Assembly: GCA_023422555.1 (NCBI GenBank)
Contig: JAFAGQ010000157.1
Coordinates: 1 to 25,084, forward strand
Direction: 5' to 3'
DNA length: 25,084 nt
Origin: Pseudomonadota bacterium
GTDB lineage: Bacteria; Pseudomonadota; Gammaproteobacteria; Burkholderiales; Burkholderiaceae_B
Position 1 is the stretch's first letter. Every line of letters begins with the position of its first letter. Below are positions 15,258 through 22,438 of this stretch, one piece after another. Below the pieces are notes generated by a model. It had not been told where the DNA came from and made no database searches. It worked only from the letters and a program-made list of their open reading frames with translations. A program made the position numbers and the translations under genes.

Positions 15258-16532
15258 TCAAATGTTTTCAGCGCGCTTACCCGGCTGTTCGCTGACGACA
15301 GTCTTCAGACTGGCCATATCATAGCCGCTGGGCTCCTGGAATACGCGCAGATCAAATTCACTGACGACGGCAAAAATATGGTCAAACAGATCGGACTGTA
15401 TGCTCTCATATTCTGCCCAGACGACCGTCGTTGTGAAGGCGTAGATTTCAATGGGTACGCCGGTGGTGGCCGGCGCCAGCTGCCGCACCAGCAGGGTCAT
15501 ATTACGATGAATATGCGGATGGTTGCGCAGGTAAACTTCCAGGTAGGCACGAAAGGTACCGATGTTCGTAAGGCGGCGACCGTTAAGCGCCGAAGACAGG
15601 TCCTCGCTGCGCGACTGGTTATAGGCCTCAACCTCGCGGGAGCGCTCCAGAATATATTGCGACAGCAGCCGACTCTTGGTGAGCCGCTGCATTTCTTTCT
15701 CTGTGATGAACTTGATGCTGTTGACATCAATGTGAATGGCGCGCTTGATGCGTCTGCCACCGGATTCGGTCATGGCACGCCAGTTTTTAAAGGAATCGGA
15801 GATCAGCGCATAGGTGGGAATGGTGGTGACCGTATTGTCCCAGTTGCGTACCTTGACCGTTGTCAGTCCAATATCGATAACCGCGCCATCTGCATTGTAT
15901 TTGGGCATTTCAAGCCAGTCGCCAATACTGAGCATATGGTTGGCCGACAGCTGAATACCCGCAACCAGACCCAGAATCGGATCCTTGAAGATCAGCATGA
16001 GCACCGCGGTCATGGCACCCAGGCCGCTGAGCAGGATGACCGGAGACTGCCCTACCACCACTGACACGATAAAAATGACAACTGCAATAGCCGCGACAAT
16101 TTTCAGGCTCTGCGTAATGCCCTTCAACGGAAACTGCACCGCCACCTGCTTGCGCAGACACCAGTCGATCACGATATCCAGAAACGCGAAAAACGCCAGC
16201 AGCGTATAAACCAGCAGCCAGATGCGCGAAAAACCAAGCAGCGTATTGTGCAGCGTTCCCGGCGGCAGCCACCAGCGGGTCAGCAAATCCAGGCCCAGAC
16301 CCTGCAGCAGCAGCGCGGCATAGCGAAACAGCCCTGACTCTCCCACCAGCTTGATGAACAGATGCCGATTCTTTTTCATCCGGTTGCGCATGACACGCAG
16401 CACGCCGTAATACACTACCGTATGCAGCAATGCCAGGATGACCAGCATCACACCCAGCGTGAACGCGACGGATGCGAATGGAGAAGGATGCAGACCGACG
16501 AGTGCCAGCCATTCTGAAGGAGATTCTGTCAT
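15258..16532 (-). CDS. MscS-family mechanosensitive channel, YbdG-like
   Basis: This is a 424-residue inner-membrane channel that opens under membrane tension and releases solutes at hypo-osmotic shock. About five hydrophobic segments span residues ~20-190. The pore-lining helix region is PVILLSGLGAMTAVLMLIFKDPILGLVAGIQL, followed by the beta-domain MLSIGDWLEMPKYNADGAVIDIGLTTVKVRNWDNTVTTIPT. The extended C-terminal domain with FRAYLEVYLRNHPHI and GVPIEIYAFT is typical of YbdG/MscM-type proteins rather than the shorter MscS. The ribosome site is weak (GGTAGTGG). The hydratase gene follows 13 bp downstream. Confidence 0.88.
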   Translation of the reverse strand: MTESPSEWLALVGLHPSPFASVAFTLGVMLVILALLHTVVYYGVLRVMRNRMKKNRHLFIKLVGESGLFRYAALLLQGLGLDLLTRWWLPPGTLHNTLLGFSRIWLLVYTLLAFFAFLDIVIDWCLRKQVAVQFPLKGITQSLKIVAAIAVVIFIVSVVVGQSPVILLSGLGAMTAVLMLIFKDPILGLVAGIQLSANHMLSIGDWLEMPKYNADGAVIDIGLTTVKVRNWDNTVTTIPTYALISDSFKNWRAMTESGGRRIKRAIHIDVNSIKFITEKEMQRLTKSRLLSQYILERSREVEAYNQSRSEDLSSALNGRRLTNIGTFRAYLEVYLRNHPHIHRNMTLLVRQLAPATTGVPIEIYAFTTTVVWAEYESIQSDLFDHIFAVVSEFDLRVFQEPSGYDMASLKTVVSEQPGKRAENI

Positions 16533-16637
16533 AGACCACTACCAGGGAACTCGCAAGGCTGACATAGTAGCAAAGTCTCTCAGGGTCGTCACCTTCGGAA
16601 ATAACCACTTCTCAGGGGTTTAAATGACGAAGACCAA

Positions 16638-17399
16638 TCACGACAGATCGATCTGCTCATTGTCGAAGGCCTGTCTCACCCCCTCCGGGAGCACTCCCGG
16701 ATCGGCCATCAGGTATCGATCCAATTCGTGGCCGGCATGCGTCAGCCAGGTCGTGCCGGCGCCAATGTCCTTATGAATGGCAAGTGCCTGATTCAGATCA
16801 TTATGATTGCGTGCTGGTTCAGGTCTGGGCGGGTAGGAGCAATCGAGCACACAATGATCCGGCTGACAGGCGCGCAGAAAAAGCCGGACCTCGTCATCCA
16901 GTCCCTGAGTGTCGGTGAGATAAGCCAGACGCTTTCCGTCTTCCGGCTGTATCAGATAGCCATACGTCAGTTTAGAGTGCTGCAAGGGCAAGGCAGTGAG
17001 CCGAAAGCCATCAAACTGTCGTTCCTCAAAGGCGTGAAACGGTCTGGAGAAGTCCAGCATGCCGGGGTGTTTATAAAGATCGGCAAAGCCGGCCTCATCG
17101 GGCGGACCATAGACAGGCAATGTCATATTCACGCCCCATCGCAGATGCAGCAGCCCCTGCGCGTGATCGGCATGATAATGCGTCTGAAAAACAGCCTGCA
17201 ACGAACCCGGAGGAAACCGGTGTGCCAGATCCATCAGTCCGCTGTCGATCAGCCATTGTCCCTTGTCCGAGTGCAGGAGTGCGCTGCAGGCAAGACGAGC
17301 ATAGCGTGCGTCGTCACGCGCCCGCCGACACGCAGCACAATCACAGTTGTAAACCGGCATTTGTGCGGAATTGCCAGTGCCCAGAAACGTCAGCTTCAT
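16638..17399 (-). CDS. phnP: PhnP-like phosphoribosyl 1,2-cyclic phosphodiesterase (metallo-beta-lactamase fold)
   Basis: The 253-residue metallohydrolase resembles E. coli PhnP along its length as I recall it. PhnP opens the 1,2-cyclic phosphate of phosphoribose in the C-P lyase pathway. The metal motif THYHADHAQG (H74, H76, D78, H79), the N-terminal Zn-type cysteine cluster NCDCAACRRAR (C19, C21, C24), VYGPPDE, KHPGMLDFSRPF, PLQHSKLTYGYL, LTDTQGL, LDCSYPPR and LTHAGH are all in order. I chose ATG 17399 because GGAG lies 5 nt upstream; GTG 17402 directly precedes it. The ATG overlaps the stop of a 38-codon ORF (TGATG). No C-P lyase genes (phnG-M) are visible, so it is an orphan here and may act on another cyclic phosphodiester. 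Confidence 0.88.
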   Translation of the reverse strand: MKLTFLGTGNSAQMPVYNCDCAACRRARDDARYARLACSALLHSDKGQWLIDSGLMDLAHRFPPGSLQAVFQTHYHADHAQGLLHLRWGVNMTLPVYGPPDEAGFADLYKHPGMLDFSRPFHAFEERQFDGFRLTALPLQHSKLTYGYLIQPEDGKRLAYLTDTQGLDDEVRLFLRACQPDHCVLDCSYPPRPEPARNHNDLNQALAIHKDIGAGTTWLTHAGHELDRYLMADPGVLPEGVRQAFDNEQIDLS

Positions 17400-17515
17400 C
17401 ACTGCTCCAGAGTCTTCATCCCCTCAATTGTAGTCAACACTGCAATGCTAAGGCTGCCGATCTCCTGATTGACACAAGAGCGGTAGTCGTGTGAATTTAT
17501 TTCTAGATGGGACAT
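17399..17515 (-). CDS. Possible 38-residue small protein between the MFS and phnP genes
   Basis: A short frame MSHLEINSHDYR...IEGMKTLEQ fills the gap between its neighbours exactly. Its ATG is 2 nt after the MFS stop and its TGA overlaps the phnP ATG by one base (TGATG). The phnP Shine-Dalgarno lies inside its last codons. It has one Cys, no membrane segment and no family I recognise. Its own ribosome site is weak. It may be a true small protein, a translational-coupling leader that keeps ribosomes moving to phnP, or chance. Known: TGATG overlaps often mark coupled genes. Inferred: function. Confidence 0.35.
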   Translation of the reverse strand: MSHLEINSHDYRSCVNQEIGSLSIAVLTTIEGMKTLEQ

Positions 17516-17517
17516 CG

Positions 17518-18951
17518 TCAGCTTTCGGGGGTCGCTACCGAATGGCGTAAAGAAAAGATTGATATGACGAGGGCCGCTGTCAGCGCGGCTGCCGCCAGCA
17601 CGAACAAGAGCGTGTATTGACCGCCGGACATGGCAAACACAAATGACATGACGTAAGCCGCGGCTGCCTGCATCAGGGCAAAAGATGCGGTCGCCCGGCT
17701 CCAGGCCTTTCTTTGCCTGACCGGCGATTCTGGCAGCATTTCGCGCAGGCGTCCCAGCACCAGCGGAACGATGCCTGGCGTGAATGCACCGATGACAATG
17801 CTGGAGAGGCCCAGAAGTACGGCATTCACCGTAAATATCGGTACCACTACCGCAAGCAGTTGCAGCAGCAGTGATCCGCGCAGCGTACGCGCATAGCCGA
17901 TGCGATCGGCCACAGCGCCGCAAGCCAGCGGGCCCGCGACGGCGCCCAGCCCGTACAGAACCCAGAATGCGGAACCCGTATTGACTCCCCAGCCCAGCCC
18001 ACGCGCCACATAATCCACCAGAAACACCATATGGGCTACCAGTCCAACGGCATTCAGGCCATACAGCGCATACAAAACGGGCAGACTGCGCGAAGCCTGC
18101 CAGCGCGGTGGTGATGATGCCTCCATGGAAGTATCGTTCCCACGTGCGCCGCGCAGATTACCTGCCCCGGTCTGCGTTTGTGCGTGTGCTGCTCGCGCGT
18201 TCGCGCCTCCGACTTCAGACGCCTCTGCCTTCTGAGCCACCGAAACGTCGCCGCTGCTTGCCGCAGCCGGGGCCGCCATACGAGTTTCCGTCACAGACTT
18301 CGCCGGATTTCCGGTCTGAGATACGTTCTGCGCCTGATTCCCCGTCTGAGATTCGTTCTGCGCCTGCGGCCAGCTCGTCCACACCAGTAATGTGAGCAGC
18401 AGAGATACGGCGCCGAGGCCAAGCCAGGTCTGCGCCAGGCCGGTATGCAGAAGCAATGGCACAATCGTACCCGAGGCGGCAACGCCCAGCCCCACCCCCA
18501 TGAAAATCACACCACTGGCCAGTCCTCTGCGTGATGGTCGAATAAAAGGAAGAATGCTGGTGGCAGCAAGCACCATCAAGGCACCGCCAGACACGCCAGA
18601 CACAAAGCGCCACAGAAAAAACCACAGAAAGCTGACGGGAATGGCACAGGCAAAGAAGGCGGCCGAGGCCAGCAGCATCATTAAGCGCAGTGCGGTGATC
18701 GTTCCTGTCCGGCGGGCAATGTCGACACCCAGCAGGGCGCCCGCCAGATATCCGGCAAGATTGGCCGCCCCCAGGTAAGCAGCGGTTGCTGCCGGGAACC
18801 AGTGAGCATTGATAATGGCCGGCAGCAATGGCGTATAGGCAAAGCGCGCCAGACCGATACCCACCAGACTGGCGCACAGACCTGCCGCCAGGATTCGCCA
18901 CTCCGGCAGCGCCGGGCTATCTGCTGGAGGTCCTGCCTGTACGCTTTGCAT
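17518..18951 (-). CDS. MFS transporter, YbfB/YjiJ family, with expanded central loop
   Basis: This is a 477-residue, ~12-segment inner-membrane transporter. The N-half has GIGLARFAYTPLLPAI and LAGYLAGALLG; the C-half has GAVADRIGYARTLRGSL and FTPGIVPLVLGRLREMLP. These match the YbfB/YjiJ family, whose members are usually near 390-400 residues. The extra length lies in the loop between the sixth and seventh segments (about residues 195-289). It is hydrophilic, rich in Q, N, S, A and G, and starts with a duplicated SQTGN-QAQN unit. The start is 11 bp after the dehydratase stop; AGGAA sits too close to ATG to act well, so coupling is likely. It may import or export the amino acid processed by its neighbours (inference). 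Confidence 0.87.
   Translation of the reverse strand: MQSVQAGPPADSPALPEWRILAAGLCASLVGIGLARFAYTPLLPAIINAHWFPAATAAYLGAANLAGYLAGALLGVDIARRTGTITALRLMMLLASAAFFACAIPVSFLWFFLWRFVSGVSGGALMVLAATSILPFIRPSRRGLASGVIFMGVGLGVAASGTIVPLLLHTGLAQTWLGLGAVSLLLTLLVWTSWPQAQNESQTGNQAQNVSQTGNPAKSVTETRMAAPAAASSGDVSVAQKAEASEVGGANARAAHAQTQTGAGNLRGARGNDTSMEASSPPRWQASRSLPVLYALYGLNAVGLVAHMVFLVDYVARGLGWGVNTGSAFWVLYGLGAVAGPLACGAVADRIGYARTLRGSLLLQLLAVVVPIFTVNAVLLGLSSIVIGAFTPGIVPLVLGRLREMLPESPVRQRKAWSRATASFALMQAAAAYVMSFVFAMSGGQYTLLFVLAAAALTAALVISIFSLRHSVATPES
18311..18370. repeat. 30-bp in-frame coding repeat in the MFS central loop
   Basis: Two 30-bp units (18311-18340 and 18341-18370) match at 25 of 30 positions and encode the consecutive decapeptides QAQNESQTGN and QAQNVSQTGN with a diverged third copy (PAKSVTETR) encoded just downstream on the - strand. 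The frame is kept, which suggests tolerated expansion of a linker. Confidence 0.8.
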
Positions 18952-18962
18952 TTCCTGCCGCG

Positions 18963-19928
18963 CTATTGATCAGCAAGTAAGGTGCAGAAACGGTCAAGAT
19001 CCACGTTTCCACCGCTGATGATAATACCTACCCGCTTACCGCGTATCAGGTCCTTCACTGTGCTTGCACCAGCCAGTGACAGGCAGCCTGTGGGTTCAAC
19101 CAGCATTTTCATGCGTTCGGCATAAAAACGCATGGTCTGAACCAGTTGCGCATCCGTGACGGTAAGGATGTCTTCCACTTCGCGCTGAATAATCGGGAAC
19201 GTGTAGTTGCCAAGAAATTGCGTTTGTGCGCCATCAGCAATGGTTCTTGGCATGTCTATCCGCACAATTTTGCCGGTACGCAAAGACTGCTGTCCGTCAT
19301 TGCCCGCTTCAGGCTCGACCCCATACACCTTGCAATCGGGCGCCATTGCGCGCGCGGCCAGCGCAGAACCGCCAAGCAGACCGCCACCGCCCAGACACAC
19401 AAACAGCATATCCAGCGGGCCGGTTTCTTCCATCAGTTCCAGCGTTGCCGTACCCTGTCCCGCAATCACATTTGGATGATCGTAAGGTGGAATCACGGTG
19501 TAGCCATGTTCACGGGCAAGTTTCTCAGCAATGGCAGTCCGGTCTTCTGTGTATCGGTCGTATTGCACAACCTGTGCGCCATAGCCGCGAGTGGCAGCCA
19601 GCTTGGCCGCGGGTGCATCCAGTGGCATCACGATCGTGGCTTTCACATTGAGCAAAGAAGCGGCCAGGGCAACACCCTGAGCGTGATTGCCCGAAGAAAA
19701 CGCGATGACACCGGCGCGCTTCTGGTCATCATCCAGCGCCGCAATCGCATTGAATGCGCCGCGGAACTTGAACGCGCCAATGCGCTGAAAGTTTTCACAT
19801 TTGAAATAAAGGCTGGCGCCCAGCTGCTCGTCAATGGTTCGGGAGCGCAGGACCGGCGTGCGATGGGCGTATCCTTTGATTCGTTCAGTTGCCGTTTTTA
19901 CATCATCAAAGGTAGGCAAGTTCAGCAT
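18963..19928 (-). CDS. PLP-dependent threonine / threo-3-hydroxyaspartate dehydratase-like enzyme
   Basis: The 321-residue fold-type II PLP enzyme removes ammonia from a beta-hydroxy amino acid. FKCENFQRIGAFKFRGA contains the Schiff-base lysine K54. SSGNHAQGVALAA (from S78) binds the cofactor ring, and CLGGGGLLGG is the phosphate-binding glycine loop. GVEPEAGND and IISGGNVDLDRF end the domain. There is no C-terminal ACT regulatory domain, so it is of catabolic or serine-racemase/hydroxyaspartate-lyase type rather than biosynthetic IlvA. The start has AGGAG 4 nt upstream. It leads an operon with the MFS gene (11-bp gap), the 38-codon ORF and phnP, and a DadA-like gene diverges from it. Which hydroxy-amino acid is used cannot be decided by eye. 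Confidence 0.87.
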   Translation of the reverse strand: MLNLPTFDDVKTATERIKGYAHRTPVLRSRTIDEQLGASLYFKCENFQRIGAFKFRGAFNAIAALDDDQKRAGVIAFSSGNHAQGVALAASLLNVKATIVMPLDAPAAKLAATRGYGAQVVQYDRYTEDRTAIAEKLAREHGYTVIPPYDHPNVIAGQGTATLELMEETGPLDMLFVCLGGGGLLGGSALAARAMAPDCKVYGVEPEAGNDGQQSLRTGKIVRIDMPRTIADGAQTQFLGNYTFPIIQREVEDILTVTDAQLVQTMRFYAERMKMLVEPTGCLSLAGASTVKDLIRGKRVGIIISGGNVDLDRFCTLLADQ

Positions 19929-19988
19929 AGGACTCCTGTATTAACAAGGTATCAGGTACGCATCCTGCAGCGACCTGACTGATTTGAT

Positions 19989-19998
19989 TGATGCATCA
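19989..19998. promoter_or_regulatory. Small perfect palindrome in the dehydratase/dadA-like divergent region
   Basis: TGATGCATCA is a perfect 10-bp palindrome lying near the middle of the 132-bp gap between two divergent starts, a position suited to a shared operator. Just beside it is acccgggt, also palindromic. No regulator gene is adjacent, and I cannot assign a protein to either site. Confidence 0.25.
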
Positions 19999-20060
19999 TA
20001 TTCTACCCGGGTTTGAACAGTTACAATGAAGGACATCAATAGGCATCATCGAGAATGTTC

Positions 20061-21308
20061 ATGTCCAGCAGCAAAAATTCAGTTGCAATCATTGGCGCCG
20101 GCATCGTCGGACTTTGCACGGCGCGTTCGCTCAGCGAAGCCGGCTGGCAGGTGACGGTGTTTGACGCCCATGATCCCGGATCACAGTGTTCGTTTGGCAA
20201 CGCCGGGGCCTTGTCCGAAGGATCGGTGGCACCCCTGGCTATGCCAGGTGTCATGAAACAGGCTGCCTCCATGCTGCTTGACAGTACCAGCGCATTGCAT
20301 GTGCCATTTGATTACTGGCTGCAGGCCATGCCCTGGTTCATGCGCTTCATTTCCGCATCCCGACCTGAACGTGTGCGACAGATTGCGGCATCGATGCACG
20401 GGCTGCTTGCCGGATCCGTCGCCAATCATCAGGAGCTCGCTCGCGACATTGGCCACGCCGATCTGATCAAAACAACGGGACAATTACATCTATATCCGAA
20501 TGAGCAAGCGCGCGACAAGGACAAGGCCTCGTGGCAGCTCAAGGCCGATTTCGGCCTGCGCATGCAGGCTGTTGATTCAGCGGCCATTAAAGAATTGGAG
20601 CCGGCAGTCAATGCCGGCTATCGTTGCGGATGGTTTCTGCCTGAAGAAGGCTGGGTAACTGATCCCTATCAGTATTCATCTGCCATTCATCGCGCCAACC
20701 TTGAAAAAGGCATTGCATTTGTGAATACCACAATTGCAAAACTGCAGCGTTCCGATGACAGGTGGCATTTATCGGATGCTCACCAATCATGGCAGTCAGA
20801 TCATGTAGTCGTTTGTGCCGGTATGGGATCACGTGGCCTGCTTGAGGCGTTGAAACTTTCCGTCCCCCTGGAGAGTCAGCGGGGATATCATGTACAGCTT
20901 CCAACACCCGGCTTGCAGATATCACGAATTGTCGTGCTGGCGGATCGGAAAATTTTCATGAATCCGATGCAGGGCCAGCTGCGAATTGCGGGCACCGTGG
21001 AATTTGGCGGAACGAAAAAGCCCATGAACACGCAACGCGCACTGCTGCTGAAGGATCATGCGCTGGCCGGCCTGGACAAGCTGAATACCAGCGGCTTCAC
21101 CACATGGATGGGTCACCGCCCATGCCTGCCGGACTCCATGCCTGTCATTGGTCCGACAGCAAAAATGCCCGGCCTGTGGTGCAATTTCGGTCATGGGCAT
21201 CTGGGGCTAACGGGCTCGGTCAATTCGGCAAAACTGCTGACCCGAGCCATGAACGGACAAGCTGCCAAACAGGAACTGGCACCCTTCGCGCCCGAACGCT
21301 TTGCCTGA
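20061..21308 (+). CDS. FAD-dependent D-amino-acid dehydrogenase-like oxidoreductase (DadA family)
   Basis: The enzyme should oxidise an amine or D-amino acid to the 2-oxoacid plus ammonia, passing electrons to the membrane chain. The dinucleotide motif GAGIVG opens the protein, followed by TVFDAHDPGSQCSFGNAGALS, which is the DadA pattern. MPWFMRF, WVTDPYQYSSAIHRANLEKG and VCAGMGSRGLLE lie in the middle. WMGHRPCLPDSMPVIGP and the C-terminal CNFGHGHLGLTGSVNSAKLL hold FAD. I prefer ATG 20061 (415 residues) because GAGA lies 6 nt upstream; ATG 20055 adds two residues. It is divergent from the beta-hydroxy-amino-acid dehydratase operon, which suggests a joint amino-acid catabolic role. Related family members act on proline, hydroxyproline or glycine, so the D-amino-acid substrate is not certain. 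Confidence 0.87.
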   Translation: MSSSKNSVAIIGAGIVGLCTARSLSEAGWQVTVFDAHDPGSQCSFGNAGALSEGSVAPLAMPGVMKQAASMLLDSTSALHVPFDYWLQAMPWFMRFISASRPERVRQIAASMHGLLAGSVANHQELARDIGHADLIKTTGQLHLYPNEQARDKDKASWQLKADFGLRMQAVDSAAIKELEPAVNAGYRCGWFLPEEGWVTDPYQYSSAIHRANLEKGIAFVNTTIAKLQRSDDRWHLSDAHQSWQSDHVVVCAGMGSRGLLEALKLSVPLESQRGYHVQLPTPGLQISRIVVLADRKIFMNPMQGQLRIAGTVEFGGTKKPMNTQRALLLKDHALAGLDKLNTSGFTTWMGHRPCLPDSMPVIGPTAKMPGLWCNFGHGHLGLTGSVNSAKLLTRAMNGQAAKQELAPFAPERFA

Positions 21309-21325
21309 TTGTCATTTTTTCATCA

Positions 21326-21360
21326 GACATTCGCGAGCCGGTATGTGGCTTGCGAATGTC
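21326..21360. terminator. Long perfect-stem hairpin between convergent dadA-like and Bug genes
   Basis: Arms gacattcgcgagcc (21326-21339) and ggcttgcgaatgtc (21347-21360) form a 14-bp stem with a single G-T wobble and a 7-nt loop, 17 nt after the dadA-like stop. No T-tract follows on either strand (a T-run lies 5' of it on +). It is placed like a bidirectional terminator but lacks the U-tail, so mRNA 3'-end protection is an alternative. Confidence 0.5.
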
Positions 21361-21439
21361 CTCACTCGCTATCATTGCCGAGCGCTATCTCGATAATAAG
21401 ACGCAACGCTTCCGTTTTTGAAACGGACCGCTTCGACCG

Positions 21440-22420
21440 TTACTCGTTCATGTGAATATTTTCGGCCTTGATCAGCTCGCCCCATTTTTTGGTGTCTTCA
21501 TTAACCAGCTGACCAAATTGCTGAGGATCAAGATCGTCAGTATCCAGTCCTGAGGTCTGTACATATTTCTGAACTGACGGTGCTTTCATGACAGCGCGAT
21601 AGGCTTTGTTCAGTTCATCAACCTTTTCATCGGACGTTGCGGCGGGTGCAAACACGCCATACCAATTGGTGGCATGTACGTTTTTGATGCCGAGTTCATC
21701 GAAAGTGGGCACATCGGGCAAGGCTTCTGACCGTTTCTCAGAGGCTATGCCTATCGGAACAAGACTGCCGTCCTTGATATGCTGGACCAGGCCCGAGACA
21801 TCACCGAAGAAGCCGTCAACCTGGCCTCCTATCGTCGCCGTAATCGCCGGCGCCGCACCACCAAAAGGCACAATCAGCGTATTGGCTTTGGTGGCATTCC
21901 GGAATAATGCAATTGCCATATGCGGCATACTTCCCACACCCGACGTGGACAGGGAAATGCCATCCGGGTTGTTCTTTGCCTTTTCAAGCAATTGCTTCAC
22001 ACTTGTGATGCCGCTTTTTTTGGACACGACCAGCACTTCCGGCGTGGAGACCAGCATGGCTACGGGACGCAATTGTTTGGCAGGATCGTAAATCAGTTTT
22101 TTGTAGAGCGAGGGATTAACGGCAATCGCACCGGTTGAGCTCAGAAACAGCGTATTGCCGTCCGGTTTTGCGCGCGTGACCGTACTGGCTGCAATCGCGC
22201 CATTGCCACCAGGTTTGTTCTCGACAACAATGGACGTTTTCAATTGTGATTCCAGCTCTTTGCTGGTGACGCGACCTATCGTATCACCGGGCCCGCCGGC
22301 AGGAAACGCCACCACCACGCTGACTGGCTGCGCTGCCATTGCTGCCGTGCCAGCTGTCATACACAGCGCAGCAGCCAGCGGCATCACATATTTAGTATAT
22401 TTTTTTCCGATTCCGGACAT
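21440..22420 (-). CDS. Tripartite tricarboxylate transporter-type (Bug/TctC) solute-binding protein
   Basis: This 326-residue periplasmic binding protein has a Sec signal (YVMPLAAALCMTAGTAAMA). Family features include VSVVVAFPAGGPGDTIGRV, VENKPGGNGAIAASTV, PDGNTLFLSSTGAIAVNPSLY, VPFGGAAPAITATIGGQVDG and DVPTFDELGI. Bug proteins are hugely expanded in Alcaligenaceae and bind carboxylates or other small anions, often without linked TctAB membrane genes, as here. A strong AAGGAGG precedes the ATG. It is the third gene of the SDR-lactonase operon (18-bp gap), so its ligand is probably a sugar acid or the lactone used by those enzymes (inference). Confidence 0.92.
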   Translation of the reverse strand: MSGIGKKYTKYVMPLAAALCMTAGTAAMAAQPVSVVVAFPAGGPGDTIGRVTSKELESQLKTSIVVENKPGGNGAIAASTVTRAKPDGNTLFLSSTGAIAVNPSLYKKLIYDPAKQLRPVAMLVSTPEVLVVSKKSGITSVKQLLEKAKNNPDGISLSTSGVGSMPHMAIALFRNATKANTLIVPFGGAAPAITATIGGQVDGFFGDVSGLVQHIKDGSLVPIGIASEKRSEALPDVPTFDELGIKNVHATNWYGVFAPAATSDEKVDELNKAYRAVMKAPSVQKYVQTSGLDTDDLDPQQFGQLVNEDTKKWGELIKAENIHMNE

Positions 22421-22438
22421 GTCTTCCTCCTTGCGCCG

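Noticed and set aside
15090..16064. Long + strand ORF (324 codons) antisense to the hydratase and MscS genes
   Set aside because: It crosses two well-supported genes on the other strand and reads as low-information sequence rich in His, Gln and Arg.
16533..16637. Terminator or small ORF between phnP and the MscS gene
   Set aside because: Only weak 4-bp inverted repeats are present; nothing supportable.
19146..19982. Long + strand ORF (278 codons) antisense to the PLP dehydratase
   Set aside because: Shadow of a gene with clear PLP-binding motifs; no family features of its own.
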